A DNA stretch of 64,000 bases from Aeromonas dhakensis (GCF_000820305.1 NZ_CDBH01000045.1:413451-477450); one strand, 5' to 3'; counted from the first letter of the stretch, positions 9,742-22,559 are shown. Numbers and translations are program-made. The notes: generated by a model from the sequence alone, not told the origin.

Positions 9742-10605
9742 ATGTCTGCCAAAATCATTGATGGAAAACAGGTTGCGCAAACGATTCGCAATCAGGTCGC
9801 AGCGCAAGTCCAACAGCGGTTGGCACAAGGAAAACGGGCGCCGGGTCTGGCGGTGATCCTGGTCGGGGTAGATCCTGCCTCTCAGGTCTATGTCGGCAGC
9901 AAGCGGCGTGCCTGTGAAGAGGTGGGCTTTATCTCCCGCTCTTACGATCTGGATGCGACGGCAAGCCAGGAAGAGTTGCTGGCACTGATCGATAAACTGA
10001 ATGAAGACGCAGACGTTGACGGTATTCTGGTGCAGCTCCCCTTGCCGGCTCACTGCGATACGACTCAGGTATTGGAGCGTATTCGTCCTGACAAGGATGT
10101 GGATGGTTTCCACCCCTACAACGTGGGTCGGCTGGCACAGCGTATTCCGGCACTGCGTCCCTGCACGCCCAAGGGCATCATGACCTTGATTGAAACGACC
10201 GGGGTCAAGACACACGGCTTGCATGCGGTGGTGGTCGGTGCGTCCAACATCGTTGGCCGGCCGATGACGCTGGAGCTGCTGTTGGCCGGTTGCACTACCA
10301 CTACCTGCCACCGTTTCACTCAGGATCTGGAAGAGCAGGTTCGCCGTGCTGATCTGCTGGTGGTCGCCGTTGGTAAACCCAATTTCATCCCGGGTGAGTG
10401 GGTCAAGCCGGGGGCACTGGTGATCGACGTGGGTATCAACCGGTTGGCGGATGGCTCTTTGGTCGGTGACGTGGAGTTTGAAACGGCCCGCAACCACGCA
10501 TCCTTCATCACGCCCGTACCGGGTGGGGTGGGCCCCATGACGGTCGCCAGCCTGATGGAAAACACTCTGAGCGCCTGTCAGGACTATCACGACAACGCGC
10601 GATGA
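9742..10605 (+). CDS. folD: Bifunctional methylenetetrahydrofolate dehydrogenase/cyclohydrolase FolD
   Basis: 287 residues, the usual length. FolD oxidises 5,10-methylene-THF with NADP and hydrolyses the product to 10-formyl-THF in the cytosol, supplying one-carbon units for purines and formyl-Met-tRNA. Visible signatures are the substrate-site [11 protein letters not shown] (Tyr and Lys of the family's YxxxK), [10 protein letters not shown], the PCTPKGIM segment, the dinucleotide loop [13 protein letters not shown] and the C-terminal [12 protein letters not shown]. The start ATG has GTGAG then GAAGAACG upstream. It stands alone, convergent with cspD across a shared bidirectional terminator. 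Confidence 0.98.
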   Translation: MSAKIIDGKQVAQTIRNQVAAQVQQRLAQGKRAPGLAVILVGVDPASQVYVGSKRRACEEVGFISRSYDLDATASQEELLALIDKLNEDADVDGILVQLPLPAHCDTTQVLERIRPDKDVDGFHPYNVGRLAQRIPALRPCTPKGIMTLIETTGVKTHGLHAVVVGASNIVGRPMTLELLLAGCTTTTCHRFTQDLEEQVRRADLLVVAVGKPNFIPGEWVKPGALVIDVGINRLADGSLVGDVEFETARNHASFITPVPGGVGPMTVASLMENTLSACQDYHDNAR

Positions 10606-10657
10606 TCTTTGCCTGATCCGCCAAGAGAATGCACTTCTCCTCTAGGATCGCAGCAAT

Positions 10658-10694
10658 AAAAAAACCGGCAAGCCGCAAGGTTGCCGGTTTTTTT
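10658..10694. terminator. Bidirectional terminator between folD and cspD
   Basis: AAAAAAACCGGCAA and TTGCCGGTTTTTTT flank a 9-base loop. T runs exist on both strands, so it serves both convergent genes. Confidence 0.88.
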
Positions 10695-10712
10695 ATTTAT
10701 CCAGTTCGACTC

Positions 10713-10931
10713 TTACAAGTTCTGTGCTTCGTTTGGCACAATGACAGAGGCATGATTGCCTTTCGGCCCCTGCTGCAGTTCGAAGTTGACTGCTTGACCT
10801 GCTTTCAACGTCTTGTAGCCTTCCATTTGTATCGTGGAGTAGTGGGCGAAAATATCTTCGCCACCTCCTTCCGGACAGATAAACCCAAATCCTTTTGCGT
10901 TGTTAAACCACTTGACTGTTCCGGTTGCCAT
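10713..10931 (-). CDS. cspD: Cold-shock-domain protein CspD
   Basis: 72 residues, a single cold-shock domain binding single-stranded nucleic acid through RNP1 (KGFGFI) and RNP2 (DIFAHY). The N-terminus [16 protein letters not shown] and the negatively charged EGGGEDIF match CspD, the stationary-phase replication inhibitor, better than cold-inducible CspA types. It lies divergently next to clpS-clpA, the same arrangement as in E. coli, which supports the assignment. About 230 bases separate the two start codons and hold both promoters. Confidence 0.9.
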   Translation of the reverse strand: MATGTVKWFNNAKGFGFICPEGGGEDIFAHYSTIQMEGYKTLKAGQAVNFELQQGPKGNHASVIVPNEAQNL

Positions 10932-11160
10932 ACATCTACATCCTTTTATTGATTACCTTGAAGTCGTTGAGTAACCTGCGCCAGCCCTTTATAACTAGTA
11001 ACATAGCCCATAGCAGACGGGCGCCGATTAGCAAGTAACCAATCTAGTCTAACTTTTGAGCGAGTCAAGGAGTTGTTAACAACTGATGTGATCTGGTTAA
11101 CAAGTCTATTGACCAATCTTGTGTTAGGCGGTAGTAATCTAGAGGTACCAAAGCGCGACT

Positions 11161-11478
11161 ATGAGCAAGCAGAAAGAACTCTTTGCTAATGAAGAGATTG
11201 CAGAGGCAGAGAAAACCAAGCTGCAACCGCCACCCATGTACAAGGTCGTCCTGAACAACGACGACTACACACCGATGGAGTTCGTGGTGGAGGTGCTGCA
11301 AAAGTTCTTTGGTATGGATTTGGACAAGGCCACTCAGGTGATGCTGAGCGTGCATTATAGTGGTAAGGGAGTCTGTGGCACATTCACCGCCGAGATTGCC
11401 GAAACCAAAGTGGTCCAGGTCAACACCTATGCACGTAACAACGAACATCCACTGCTCTGTACCATGGAAAAGGCTTGA
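11161..11478 (+). CDS. clpS: ClpAP adaptor ClpS
   Basis: 105 residues. ClpS binds proteins with destabilising N-terminal residues (Leu, Phe, Trp, Tyr) and hands them to ClpA. Family hallmarks are visible: a flexible charged N-terminal extension (about 25 residues), then [19 protein letters not shown], whose Asn-Asp-Asp binds the substrate amino terminus, and a later [12 protein letters not shown] with the conserved His. clpA follows after 59 bases on the same strand. The substrate-generating transferases Bpt and Aat are encoded 3-4 kb downstream on the other strand. Confidence 0.97.
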   Translation: MSKQKELFANEEIAEAEKTKLQPPPMYKVVLNNDDYTPMEFVVEVLQKFFGMDLDKATQVMLSVHYSGKGVCGTFTAEIAETKVVQVNTYARNNEHPLLCTMEKA

Positions 11479-11537
11479 ATCTGATGACTTGATGGCGATG
11501 ACGACACCACATTGTTGCTGTACTAGGGGAGGTGCCT

Positions 11538-13790
11538 ATGTTGAATAAAGATCTAGAAAAGACGCTGAACGAGGCTTTCAAACTGGCCCGTGACGAGCGC
11601 CACGAATTCATGACCGTCGAGCACCTGTTGTTAGCCCTGCTGGATAACAGCTCAGCCAATGAGGCGCTGAGTTCTTGTGGTGCTGACGTGGAGCAGATGC
11701 GCAAAGAGATCAGCGCATTCATCAGTCAAACAACCCCGCTTATCCCCCGTGATGATGAAGACCGCGAGACCCAGCCCACACTGGGCTTCCAGCGGGTGCT
11801 GCAGCGCGCCGTGTTTCACGTTCAGTCCTCCGGCAACACCGAGGTCAGTGGAGCCAACGTGCTGGTTGCCATCTTCAGCGAGCAGGAGTCCCAAGCTGCT
11901 TACTTCCTGAAAAAGGCCGAGATCAGCCGGCTGGATGTGGTCAACTTCCTCTCCCATGGGGTACGCAAAGACAGCAAACCGGACAACAGCAACAACAACG
12001 TCGAGTCTGACGATGAGGTCTCTGCTGCCCAGATTGAGAGCTTTGCCACCAACCTCAATCAGCTGGTACTGGAAGGGCGTATCGATCCCCTCATCGGGCG
12101 CGATCAGGAGCTCAACCGTACCATTCAGGTGCTCTGCCGCCGTCGCAAGAACAACCCCTTGCTGGTGGGCGAAGCCGGGGTGGGCAAGACAGCCATCGCG
12201 GAAGGGCTGGCCTATCGTATCGTCAAGGGTGATGTGCCCGAGGTGATTGCGGGCAGTACCATCTACTCCCTGGATATGGGGTCGCTGCTGGCGGGGACCA
12301 AATATCGCGGTGACTTCGAGAAGCGCCTCAAGGTGCTGCTCAAGCAGATCGAGCGTCAGGAGGGGGCCATCCTCTTCATCGACGAGATCCACACCATCAT
12401 AGGGGCGGGGGCCGCGTCCGGTGGCCAGCTCGATGCCGCAAACCTCATCAAGCCACTGCTCTCCAATGGCTTGCTGCGCTGCGTCGGCTCTACCACCTAT
12501 CAGGAATACTCCCAGATCTTTGAAAAAGACCGCGCCCTGGCGCGTCGCTTCCAGAAGATCGACATTGTCGAGCCCAGCGTGGATGACACTACGCGCATCC
12601 TGATGGGCCTCAAGAGCCGCTATGAGGCTCACCACGGGGTACGTTACACCGTCAAGGCCATTCGTGCCGCGGTGGAGCTCTCCGCCAAATACATCAATGA
12701 CCGCCATCTGCCGGACAAGGCGATCGACGTGATCGACGAGGCCGGGGCGGGTCAACGCTTGCTGCCGGTGAGCAAGCGCAAGAAAGTGATCAATGTGCAG
12801 GAGATCGAAACCATTGTTGCCAAGATTGCCCGCATCCCGGAGAAATCTGTCTCCTCTTCCGACAAGGAAGTGCTGAAGAACCTGGAGCGCAATCTCAAGA
12901 TGGTGGTCTTTGGCCAGGACAAGGCCATCGAGGTACTGACAGACTCCATTCGCCTCTCCCGCTCAGGGCTGGGCAACGAGCGTCGCCCTGTGGGCTGCTT
13001 CCTGTTTGCCGGCCCGACCGGGGTAGGCAAGACCGAGGTCACCCAGCAGCTCGGCAAGGCGCTTGGCGTGGAGGTGCTGCGCTTTGATATGTCCGAGTAC
13101 ATGGAGCGCCATACCGTCTCTCGCCTTATCGGGGCGCCTCCCGGTTATGTGGGGTTCGAGCAGGGAGGCCTGCTGACCGACTCTGTCCTCAAGCATCCGC
13201 ACTCAGTGGTACTGCTGGACGAGATCGAAAAAGCGCATCCGGACGTGTTCAACCTGCTGCTGCAGGTGATGGACAACGGCACCCTGACTGACAACAACGG
13301 GCGCAAGGCGGATTTTCGCAACGTGATCCTAGTGATGACCACCAACGCGGGGGTACAGGAGACCCAGCGCAAGTCAATCGGCTTCCAGCAACAGGATATG
13401 AGCCACGATGCCATGGCGGTGATCAACAAGACGTTTAGTCCGGAGTTTCGCAACCGGCTTGATCACATCATCTGGTTCAACCATCTGGACATGCAGATCA
13501 TCCATCAGGTGGTCGACAAGTTCATCGTCGAGTTGCAGGTTCAGCTGGATGCGAAAGGGGTATCCCTTGAAGTGTCCGAGGGTGTCCGCCACTGGCTGGC
13601 CGAGAAAGGGTATGACAGGGCCATGGGGGCAAGACCCATGGGACGGGTCATCCAGGAACACCTCAAGAAACCCCTGGCCAACGAGATCCTGTTCGGGGCG
13701 CTGGTCGATGGGGGGGTTGTGAAGGTTGAGTTGATAAACGACAGCCTCAGCTTTGACTATCAGGTCAATGTTGAAGCCGTTTCCCACTAA
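11538..13790 (+). CDS. clpA: ATP-dependent Clp protease ATPase subunit ClpA
   Basis: 750 residues. A hexameric AAA+ unfoldase that feeds substrates, including ClpS-delivered N-degron proteins, to ClpP. It has an N domain with two Clp repeats (MLNKDLEKTLNEAFKLA onwards), a first AAA module with Walker A GEAGVGKT and Walker B ILFIDEIHT, and a second module with GPTGVGKTEV and VVLLDEIEKAHPD. An IGF-type loop for ClpP docking is present (KSIGFQQQD). I chose ATG 11538 because AGGGGAGG (11525-11532) sits 5 bases upstream; the GTG two codons earlier overlaps that ribosome site. No clpP is in the window. Confidence 0.97.
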   Translation: MLNKDLEKTLNEAFKLARDERHEFMTVEHLLLALLDNSSANEALSSCGADVEQMRKEISAFISQTTPLIPRDDEDRETQPTLGFQRVLQRAVFHVQSSGNTEVSGANVLVAIFSEQESQAAYFLKKAEISRLDVVNFLSHGVRKDSKPDNSNNNVESDDEVSAAQIESFATNLNQLVLEGRIDPLIGRDQELNRTIQVLCRRRKNNPLLVGEAGVGKTAIAEGLAYRIVKGDVPEVIAGSTIYSLDMGSLLAGTKYRGDFEKRLKVLLKQIERQEGAILFIDEIHTIIGAGAASGGQLDAANLIKPLLSNGLLRCVGSTTYQEYSQIFEKDRALARRFQKIDIVEPSVDDTTRILMGLKSRYEAHHGVRYTVKAIRAAVELSAKYINDRHLPDKAIDVIDEAGAGQRLLPVSKRKKVINVQEIETIVAKIARIPEKSVSSSDKEVLKNLERNLKMVVFGQDKAIEVLTDSIRLSRSGLGNERRPVGCFLFAGPTGVGKTEVTQQLGKALGVEVLRFDMSEYMERHTVSRLIGAPPGYVGFEQGGLLTDSVLKHPHSVVLLDEIEKAHPDVFNLLLQVMDNGTLTDNNGRKADFRNVILVMTTNAGVQETQRKSIGFQQQDMSHDAMAVINKTFSPEFRNRLDHIIWFNHLDMQIIHQVVDKFIVELQVQLDAKGVSLEVSEGVRHWLAEKGYDRAMGARPMGRVIQEHLKKPLANEILFGALVDGGVVKVELINDSLSFDYQVNVEAVSH

Positions 13791-13812
13791 GCATTGAACA
13801 GTTGAAAGACCA

Positions 13813-13846
13813 CAAAAAACCCCAACCGAAAGGTTGGGGTTTTTTG
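13813..13846. terminator. Terminator between clpA and infA
   Basis: AAAAAACCCCAACC and GGTTGGGGTTTTTT with a 5-base loop. T runs on both strands fit the convergent clpA and infA genes. Confidence 0.9.
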
Positions 13847-13859
13847 CTGAATTCCTGGC

Positions 13860-14859
<1,000 letters not shown>

Positions 14860-14863
<4 letters not shown>

Positions 14864-15567
14864 AGTGTCATGCTCCCCGCCTGCCAGCAGCCGGCCGCCA
14901 GTGGTTGCCGACTCAGCTGGGTCAGCGTCGTCAGGAATTTGCTTCTCGGCCACTCCTCTATTCCCATGGTGGCCAGAAAGTCGTTCTGCATCTGGCAATC
15001 GATCAGGGCCCCGTTATGCCGGGCAAAGTGCTGGCAGAGGGCTACCATGGCCAGCTTGGCGCCGTTGTCGATGCGACTGAACATGGACTCGCCACAGAAC
15101 ACCCGGCCGAGGGAGAGGCCGTAGAGGCCGGCCTGCAGCCGGCCATCCTGCCAAATCTCGACGGAGTGGGCATGGCCAAGGCGGTGCAGTTGTCGATAGG
15201 CGTCGATCATGGGTGTGCTTATCCAGGTTCCACTGGCACTGCGACGGGGGGCGGCGCAGGCCGCTATCACCTCATTAAAGGCGCGATCGATGGAAATATC
15301 GAATGGGGTTCGGCGGATAAATTTGCGCAGGCTGCGGCCGATGTGCAGTTGCGTCGGCAGTACAACGCCTCTGGGATCGGGTGACCACCACAGCAGCGGC
15401 TGGTGGGGTTCGTTCCACGGGAAGATCCCCTTGTGGTAAGCTGCCAGCAAACGGGCGGGGGAGAGATCGCCACCGATCGCCAGCAGGCCGTTGGGTTCAT
15501 CCAGGGCGTGCTCGGGGTCGGGAAACCAGCACAGCTCATCATCCAATTGGGTAAGATAGCGAGACAT
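14860..15567 (-). CDS. aat: Leucyl/phenylalanyl-tRNA-protein transferase Aat
   Basis: 235 residues. Aat adds Leu or Phe to N-terminal Lys or Arg of proteins, marking them for ClpS/ClpAP. Typical segments are FPDPEHALDEPNGLLAIGGDLS, AYHKGIFPW, WWSPDPRGV and the conserved VEIWQDGRLQAGLYGLSLGRVFCGESMFS. ATG 15567 gives MSRYLTQLDDELCWFP, matching other family starts; longer upstream reading is possible but unlike the family. Its stop overlaps the bpt start. The divergent gene at 15587 begins only 19 bases away, so the two share a very short promoter region. Confidence 0.97.
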
Positions 15568-15586
15568 AAGGCAACGAGGTTCATAG

Positions 15587-16057
15587 ATGAAGGCCATTAT
15601 CCTGATAGTATCCAGCTTGTTCTGCTTTGTCACTGCGCCCGCCTGGGCCCAGGTCTACGAGCGCAATACCGCCAGGCCCGTGAATCAGGTGGTGTTTGGC
15701 CAAGTTGAAACGGTGCGCAACATTACCCAGCGTCAGATCCTGGAGTCCGAGCGTTCAGGCTGGAAAACCCTGGGCGGCGCCGTACTGGGTGGTCTGCTTG
15801 GCAACCAGTTCGGTGGCGGCCATGGTCGGGAAATCGCCACTGCCGTCGGGGCTCTGGCGGGCGCCGCTGCGGCGCAGCAGTATCAATCCGGCGGCACAGT
15901 GGTGGAGAACAAGCTGGTGGAACTGCTCATTCGCAACGAACAGAACGGGCTGGTCAACGTCATTCAGGATTACGATCCGGCCATGGTATTCATGAACGGT
16001 GACAAGGTGCGCATCCTCTATTTCGACGATGGCGTGCGGGTCGACAAGACCTACTGA
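15587..16057 (+). CDS. Glycine-zipper outer-membrane-type protein
   Basis: 156 residues with a clear signal peptide (MKAIILIVSSLFCFVTAPAWA, cleaved before QVYERN). The centre is a two-part glycine zipper, LGGAVLGGLLGNQFGGGHG and then TAVGALAGAAAAQQY, as in the 17-kDa antigen/SlyB-like family, which packs against or inserts in the outer membrane. The C-terminal 55 residues form a small beta-rich domain (VNVIQDYDPAMVFMNGDKVRILYFDDG). There is no lipobox Cys, so it is not a lipoprotein by this signal. The exact role is unknown; envelope integrity is a reasonable guess. Confidence 0.75.
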   Translation: MKAIILIVSSLFCFVTAPAWAQVYERNTARPVNQVVFGQVETVRNITQRQILESERSGWKTLGGAVLGGLLGNQFGGGHGREIATAVGALAGAAAAQQYQSGGTVVENKLVELLIRNEQNGLVNVIQDYDPAMVFMNGDKVRILYFDDGVRVDKTY

Positions 16058-16164
16058 GCAGGGCTGTGGCATGACGGGGAGGTAACAGGAGGGGAACCCG
16101 ACGTGTGCCCGGGGAGGGGCTGCGGTCGGGCGGTACTACACGACGAGCATCCGGGATGGTGCGA

Positions 16165-17412
16165 TCAGGCCGCTGAGCCTTGAGACACTATCTTGTCACG
16201 ACCGGTGTTCTTGGCCTGATAGAGCAGGCGATCCGCTTCGCTCAATGCCTCGTCCATGGAGACGCGCCCGACCTGGATCACCCCGAAACTGGCGCGAACG
16301 AACAGCGGCGTTTCCCGTGACAGCGGTTGCTGGCGCATCTGCTGGCGCAACCCTTCCAGCCGCTTGAGCAGCACGGGCACGGTGCAGTGAGGCACCATCA
16401 GGGCAAACTCCTCGCCGCCAAAGCGGGCGATCATGGCATCGGGGAAGAACTGGGTGAGCAGACGGGTGAGGTGACACAACAGCTGATCGCCGATGGCGTG
16501 ACCCCAGTGATCGTTGACCTGCTTGAAGTGATCTACATCGAGCACGCACAGTGCAAGCGGCGTCTCCTGGCGCTGGTGTTCCTCGAACCATTTTTGACCC
16601 TCGTTGAACCAGTAGCGCCGGTTGTAGAGCCCGGTCAGGTAGTCACGATTGGCCGACTCCTGGATGCTGTTGAACTGCTCCAGCGCCTCCAGATTGTGGC
16701 TGACCCGGCACTGCAGCTCTTCCGGCTCGAACGGCTGGTTGAGGAAGTCGTTGGCACCCTGTTTGAGGTAGCGGGCGGAGAGGCCGCGTTTGTCCGACAC
16801 CGAGATCCCGATGATGGCGAGCTGCTGCTTGCTGTAGCGCTCGCGCAACATGCGTACCAGGCTGATCCCGTCAATTTCTGGCATATAGTAGTCGACCAGC
16901 ACCAGCCGGATGGCTGGGTTCTGTTCGAGCTGGGCCAGCGCTTCACGGGCATGGCTCGCCTCGTGCACCTGCAGCAGTTGCTTGCGCAGCTGGGCCATGG
17001 TGCGGTGGCGGGAGGTACGGGAATCATCGACCACCAGCACTTCGATGCGCTGGTTGAGGTAGAGGCGATGGACCAGGCTGACGGCATACTGCAGGGAGTG
17101 GCGTGAATCTTTCATCACGTAATCGAGCACCCCGGCCTCAAGCCAGGCTTCCCGTTTCTCCTCGCTGATGTCGGCGGTGAGGATCACCACCGGCAGGCCG
17201 CGCTCCAGCAATACCTTGACCGCTTCTCCGCTGGGGGCATCCTGCAAGGTGAGATCCACCAGGGCAACCACATACTCTTCTCCCCGGCAGTGTCGGGCCC
17301 CTTCCAGGGTTTCGAACGCATCGATTTCCAGCCCGGTTTGCTGGGCAATGGCCTGGATCAGCATGCGACGAATAGTCAGACTATCCTCGACAATCAATAT
17401 TTTCTGTTTCAT
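16165..17412 (-). CDS. Response-regulator diguanylate cyclase, REC-REC-GGDEF
   Basis: 415 residues in three parts. REC1 (about 1-118) has acidic ED at 9-10, phospho-acceptor Asp53 and Lys101. REC2 (about 123-240) has DD at 129-130 and Asp174, but the usual Lys before Pro is Gln226 (NQPF), so its switch chemistry may be altered. The GGDEF domain (about 255-410) has RDYLTGLYNRR, VDHFKQVND and the active-site signature GGEEF at 332-336. No RxxD inhibitory site lies five residues before it, so product feedback is probably absent. It would make c-di-GMP on phosphorylation by an unlinked kinase. It is separated from trxB by a terminator. Confidence 0.92.
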   Translation of the reverse strand: MKQKILIVEDSLTIRRMLIQAIAQQTGLEIDAFETLEGARHCRGEEYVVALVDLTLQDAPSGEAVKVLLERGLPVVILTADISEEKREAWLEAGVLDYVMKDSRHSLQYAVSLVHRLYLNQRIEVLVVDDSRTSRHRTMAQLRKQLLQVHEASHAREALAQLEQNPAIRLVLVDYYMPEIDGISLVRMLRERYSKQQLAIIGISVSDKRGLSARYLKQGANDFLNQPFEPEELQCRVSHNLEALEQFNSIQESANRDYLTGLYNRRYWFNEGQKWFEEHQRQETPLALCVLDVDHFKQVNDHWGHAIGDQLLCHLTRLLTQFFPDAMIARFGGEEFALMVPHCTVPVLLKRLEGLRQQMRQQPLSRETPLFVRASFGVIQVGRVSMDEALSEADRLLYQAKNTGRDKIVSQGSAA

Positions 17413-17428
17413 CCGGCTCCTTAAAGCA

Positions 17429-17457
17429 AAAAGGCATGCCTTGCGGCATGCCTTTTA
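17429..17457 (-). terminator. Terminator after trxB
   Basis: AAAAGGCATGCC and GGCATGCCTTTT pair across a 4-base loop. It lies 13 bases beyond the trxB stop on the minus strand and before the GGDEF gene. Confidence 0.85.
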
Positions 17458-17469
17458 TATCCCTTGTGC

Positions 17470-19243
<1,774 letters not shown>

Positions 19244-19272
19244 TTGACAGGATTTGTGACCATAATTATAAA
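19244..19272 (+). promoter_or_regulatory. Sigma-70 promoter of lrp
   Basis: TTGACA (19244-19249) and TATAAA (19267-19272) with a 17-base spacer, about 45 bases before the lrp start codon. Confidence 0.8.
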
Positions 19273-19316
19273 ATGACTGGTGATTCTTACCAAAAAATAG
19301 CCAAAGGATGGAATAA

Positions 19317-19808
19317 ATGATGGAAGCTAAGAGTCGGCTAAAGGATTTGGACAGGATTGACCGCAACATTCTGAATGAGCTGCAAAAGGATGGCAGAATT
19401 TCGAACGTTGAGTTGTCCAAACGTGTTGGCCTGAGTCCCACACCGTGTCTGGAACGGGTTCGTCGCCTCGAGCGACAAGGGTATATCGAAGGATATGCCG
19501 CCATTCTGAACCCTCATTATCTGGATGCGTCTCTGCTGGTATTCGTGGAAATCACCCTCAATCGCGGTGCCCCGGATGTATTTGAACAGTTCAACAAGGC
19601 TGTTCAGGTGCTCGAAGAAATCCAGGAGTGCCATCTGGTCTCCGGCGATTTCGACTATCTGCTCAAGACCCGAGTCAGCGACATGTCGGCCTACCGCCGC
19701 CTGCTGGGGGAAACCCTGCTGCGTCTGCCCGGCGTCAACGACACCCGCACCTACGTGGTGATGGAAGAGGTCAAACAGAGCAGTCGGCTGGTGATCAGCA
19801 CCCGTTGA
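19317..19808 (+). CDS. lrp: Leucine-responsive regulatory protein Lrp
   Basis: 163 residues, almost the E. coli length, with near-canonical sequence. The N-terminal winged helix contains DRIDRNILNELQKDGRISN, LSKRVGLSPTPCLERVRRLE; the C-terminal RAM domain has LLVFVEITLNRGAPDVFEQF, CHLVSGDFDYLLKTRV and LPGVNDTRTYVVMEEVK. A global regulator of amino acid metabolism that forms octamers and hexadecamers. ATG codons at 19317 and 19320 are both possible. The order lrp-ftsK-lolA-rarA-serS is conserved with enterobacteria. A hairpin terminator follows. Confidence 0.98.
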   Translation: MMEAKSRLKDLDRIDRNILNELQKDGRISNVELSKRVGLSPTPCLERVRRLERQGYIEGYAAILNPHYLDASLLVFVEITLNRGAPDVFEQFNKAVQVLEEIQECHLVSGDFDYLLKTRVSDMSAYRRLLGETLLRLPGVNDTRTYVVMEEVKQSSRLVISTR

Positions 19809-19858
19809 GTTGGGTTATGCTGTGGCTTGCCAGCCTTGCGACAAGTCACGACATTCAG

Positions 19859-19890
19859 AAACGAGCGGCCGGTCCGCTCGTTTCTTCTTA
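19859..19890 (+). terminator. Terminator after lrp
   Basis: AAACGAGCGG pairs with CCGCTCGTTT across a 5-base loop, followed by CTTCTT. About 50 bases after the lrp stop. Confidence 0.75.
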
Positions 19891-19985
19891 TCGTGCCGGT
19901 TGTGAATACGGTCGGCACATCGGGCACTGGCTGACAACCGGTGGGCTTTTCAGGGATACTAGGCCCCCTTATCCCCCTGCATTAC

Positions 19986-22538
19986 ATGTTTTCAGAAAGG
20001 AGCCGGAGTTTGGCCGATAAAAAGCTGTTTACTCCTTTATCAGGTACACAACGGATCTTCGAAGCCGTCTTGATCGCCATCACCCTGATGGCTGCCTATC
20101 TCTTGCTTGCCCTGTTGTCCTACCACCCCGCCGATCCCGGTTGGTCCCAGACCTCCTGGCAAGGGGAGGTGAAGAACCTCGCCGGCAGCGCGGGGGCCTG
20201 GCTCGCCGATATCACCATGTTTACCTTCGGGGCTTTCTCCTACCTGGTGCCCCCCCTGGTCGTGCTGCTTGGCTGGAGCTTGTTCTGGCGCCCGAGCCGC
20301 CTGCTCGATGTGGACTACCTCACCCTGTCGGTGCGCATCGTCGGTTTCATCCTGACCGTGCTCGGCATGTCCGCCATCGCCAGCATGAACTTCAACGATC
20401 TGCAGAATTTCTCCGCCGGCGGCCTGGTGGGGGACGTCATCTCCTCCGCCGTGGTGCCGCTGTTTGGCGGCGTCGGGGCCAACCTGCTGCTGCTCTGCTT
20501 CGTGGCCACCGGCATCACCCTGTTTACCGGCTGGTCCTGGCTCACCATCGTCGAGCGGATCGGTGCCGCCTGCACCGGCTCGGTCAGCGCCGTTTATCAC
20601 TTTCCTGCCACCCTGGGCCGCTGGCTCACCGGTGGCTGGCGCCAGCCCCGTTACGAGGGGCCGGATCCCCTGTTGGAAGGGGGCGTAGGTGCCATCGAGC
20701 TGGGTGACGACGAGGAGGATGAGCCGCATACCGGCTGGACCCGTCGCCCAAAGGAGAAGGTGACCGCCAAGGGCCAGAAGGCCAAGTCCGAGGAGTGGCT
20801 GCCCGAGCTCGACGAGGATACCTTCCAGTTCGATCCGCAGTTTGACGACGACGATGATGACGCGCCTGCGCCGGTTACCCGCACCAAGCGGGCCGCCGCG
20901 ACCGGCGCCCGTCGTCAGCCCGCGCTGGTGACGGCCGATGACGAGGACGATGATCTCGACTTGCCCTGGGCCGAAGGGGATGAGGAGGCGCCGGTCCCGG
21001 CTGCCCCAACTCCTGGCAAGCCCAAGCGCCGTCTGCAACCAGGGCTGCCCCCCTTGCCGAGCATCGAGCTGCTGGACCGTCCGCCCGCCAAGACCCAGAT
21101 GATGAGCAAGGACGAGCTGGAACGCATGGGCCGGCTGGTGGAGGCGAAACTCGCCGACTACAACGTGCAGGCCAAGGTGGTGGGCGTCTATCCGGGCCCC
21201 GTCATCACCCGCTTTGAGCTGGATCTGGCGCCCGGCATGAAGGCGAGCAAGATCACCAACCTCTCCCGTGACTTGGCCCGTTCTCTGTCGGCCAGCAGCG
21301 TGCGGGTGGTGGAGGTGATCCCGGGCAAGACTTATGTGGGGATCGAGCTGCCCAACCGGGTGCGTCAGACCGTCTACCTGCGCGAGACCCTCGACTGCGA
21401 GGCGTTCTCGGGCAGCCGCAACCCGCTCACCATGGGCCTGGGTCAGGACATTGCCGGCGAACCCGTGGTGGTGAACCTCGCCAAGATGCCCCACCTGCTG
21501 GTGGCCGGTACCACCGGCTCCGGCAAGTCGGTGGGGGTGAACACCATGATCATCTCCATGCTCTACAAGTCGACGCCGGACGATCTGCGCTTCATCATGA
21601 TCGACCCCAAGATGCTGGAGCTGTCGGTCTACGAAGGGATCCCCCATCTGCTGACCGAGGTGGTGACCGACATGAAGGACGCCGCCAATGCCCTGCGCTG
21701 GTGCGTGGGCGAGATGGAGCGTCGCTACAAGCTGATGTCGGCGGTCGGGGTGCGCAACCTCAAGGGCTACAACGACAAGGTGCTGGCGGCCATCGAAGAG
21801 GGCGACCCCCTGCTGGATCCGCTGTGGCGTCCGGGCGACTCCATGGATCAGATGCCGCCTGAGCTGGAAAAACTGCCCCATATCGTGGTGGTGGTGGACG
21901 AGTTTGCCGACATGATGATGATCGTCGGCAAGAAGGTGGAAGAGCTTATCGCCCGTATCGCCCAGAAGGCGCGGGCGGCCGGTATCCACCTCATTCTCGC
22001 GACCCAGCGTCCGTCGGTGGATGTCATCACCGGCCTCATCAAGGCCAACATCCCGACCCGTATCTCGTTCCAGGTGTCGAGCAAGATCGACTCCCGTACC
22101 ATCATCGACCAGGGTGGGGCCGAATCCCTGCTCGGCATGGGCGACATGCTCTACATGCCGGCCGGTACCTCCAACCCGACCCGGGTGCACGGCGCCTTCG
22201 TCGATGACCACGAGGTGCACAAGGTGGTGGCGGACTGGAAACTGCGCGGCGAGCCGAACTACATCGAGGAGATCCTCTCCGGTGAGTCGGGCGGCGAGGG
22301 CGGCAGCGGCGAATATGGCGGTGGTGACGACGAAGAGCTCGACCCCCTGTTCGACGAGGCGGTGGCCTTCGTGGTGGAGTCGCGCCGTGGTTCCACCTCC
22401 AGCGTGCAGCGCAAGTTCAAGATTGGTTACAACCGGGCGGCCCGTCTCATCGAACAGATGGAAAACCAGGGCATCGTCAGCGCCCCGGGCGGCAATGGTC
22501 AGCGCGACGTGCTGGCCCCGCCGCCGGTGCGGGACTAA
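19986..22538 (+). CDS. ftsK: DNA translocase FtsK
   Basis: 850 residues from ATG 19986. AAAGGAG at 19996-20002 lies 7 bases before an in-frame TTG (20010), which may be the true start (842 residues). N-terminal membrane segments (about residues 20-200) anchor it at the septum. An acidic, low-complexity linker (EDDDL, DDDDDAP stretches, about 240-350) follows, then the motor: beta domain with Walker A GTTGSGKS near 508 and Walker [15 protein letters not shown], and a C-terminal gamma winged helix ([21 protein letters not shown]) that reads KOPS polarity. The linker is far shorter than in E. coli FtsK (1329 residues). It couples chromosome dimer resolution to division. Confidence 0.96.
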   Translation: MFSERSRSLADKKLFTPLSGTQRIFEAVLIAITLMAAYLLLALLSYHPADPGWSQTSWQGEVKNLAGSAGAWLADITMFTFGAFSYLVPPLVVLLGWSLFWRPSRLLDVDYLTLSVRIVGFILTVLGMSAIASMNFNDLQNFSAGGLVGDVISSAVVPLFGGVGANLLLLCFVATGITLFTGWSWLTIVERIGAACTGSVSAVYHFPATLGRWLTGGWRQPRYEGPDPLLEGGVGAIELGDDEEDEPHTGWTRRPKEKVTAKGQKAKSEEWLPELDEDTFQFDPQFDDDDDDAPAPVTRTKRAAATGARRQPALVTADDEDDDLDLPWAEGDEEAPVPAAPTPGKPKRRLQPGLPPLPSIELLDRPPAKTQMMSKDELERMGRLVEAKLADYNVQAKVVGVYPGPVITRFELDLAPGMKASKITNLSRDLARSLSASSVRVVEVIPGKTYVGIELPNRVRQTVYLRETLDCEAFSGSRNPLTMGLGQDIAGEPVVVNLAKMPHLLVAGTTGSGKSVGVNTMIISMLYKSTPDDLRFIMIDPKMLELSVYEGIPHLLTEVVTDMKDAANALRWCVGEMERRYKLMSAVGVRNLKGYNDKVLAAIEEGDPLLDPLWRPGDSMDQMPPELEKLPHIVVVVDEFADMMMIVGKKVEELIARIAQKARAAGIHLILATQRPSVDVITGLIKANIPTRISFQVSSKIDSRTIIDQGGAESLLGMGDMLYMPAGTSNPTRVHGAFVDDHEVHKVVADWKLRGEPNYIEEILSGESGGEGGSGEYGGGDDEELDPLFDEAVAFVVESRRGSTSSVQRKFKIGYNRAARLIEQMENQGIVSAPGGNGQRDVLAPPPVRD

Positions 22539-22559
22539 GGCTCACCCCTCTATCATCCT

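Noticed and set aside
11072..11083. GTTGTTAACAAC palindrome upstream of clpS as an operator
   Set aside because: Short palindrome in an AT-rich promoter region; no match I trust to a specific regulator.
20040..22220. Long minus-strand open frame opposite ftsK (over 700 codons)
   Set aside because: His/Gly/Gln-rich antisense translation caused by codon bias of ftsK; no domain.
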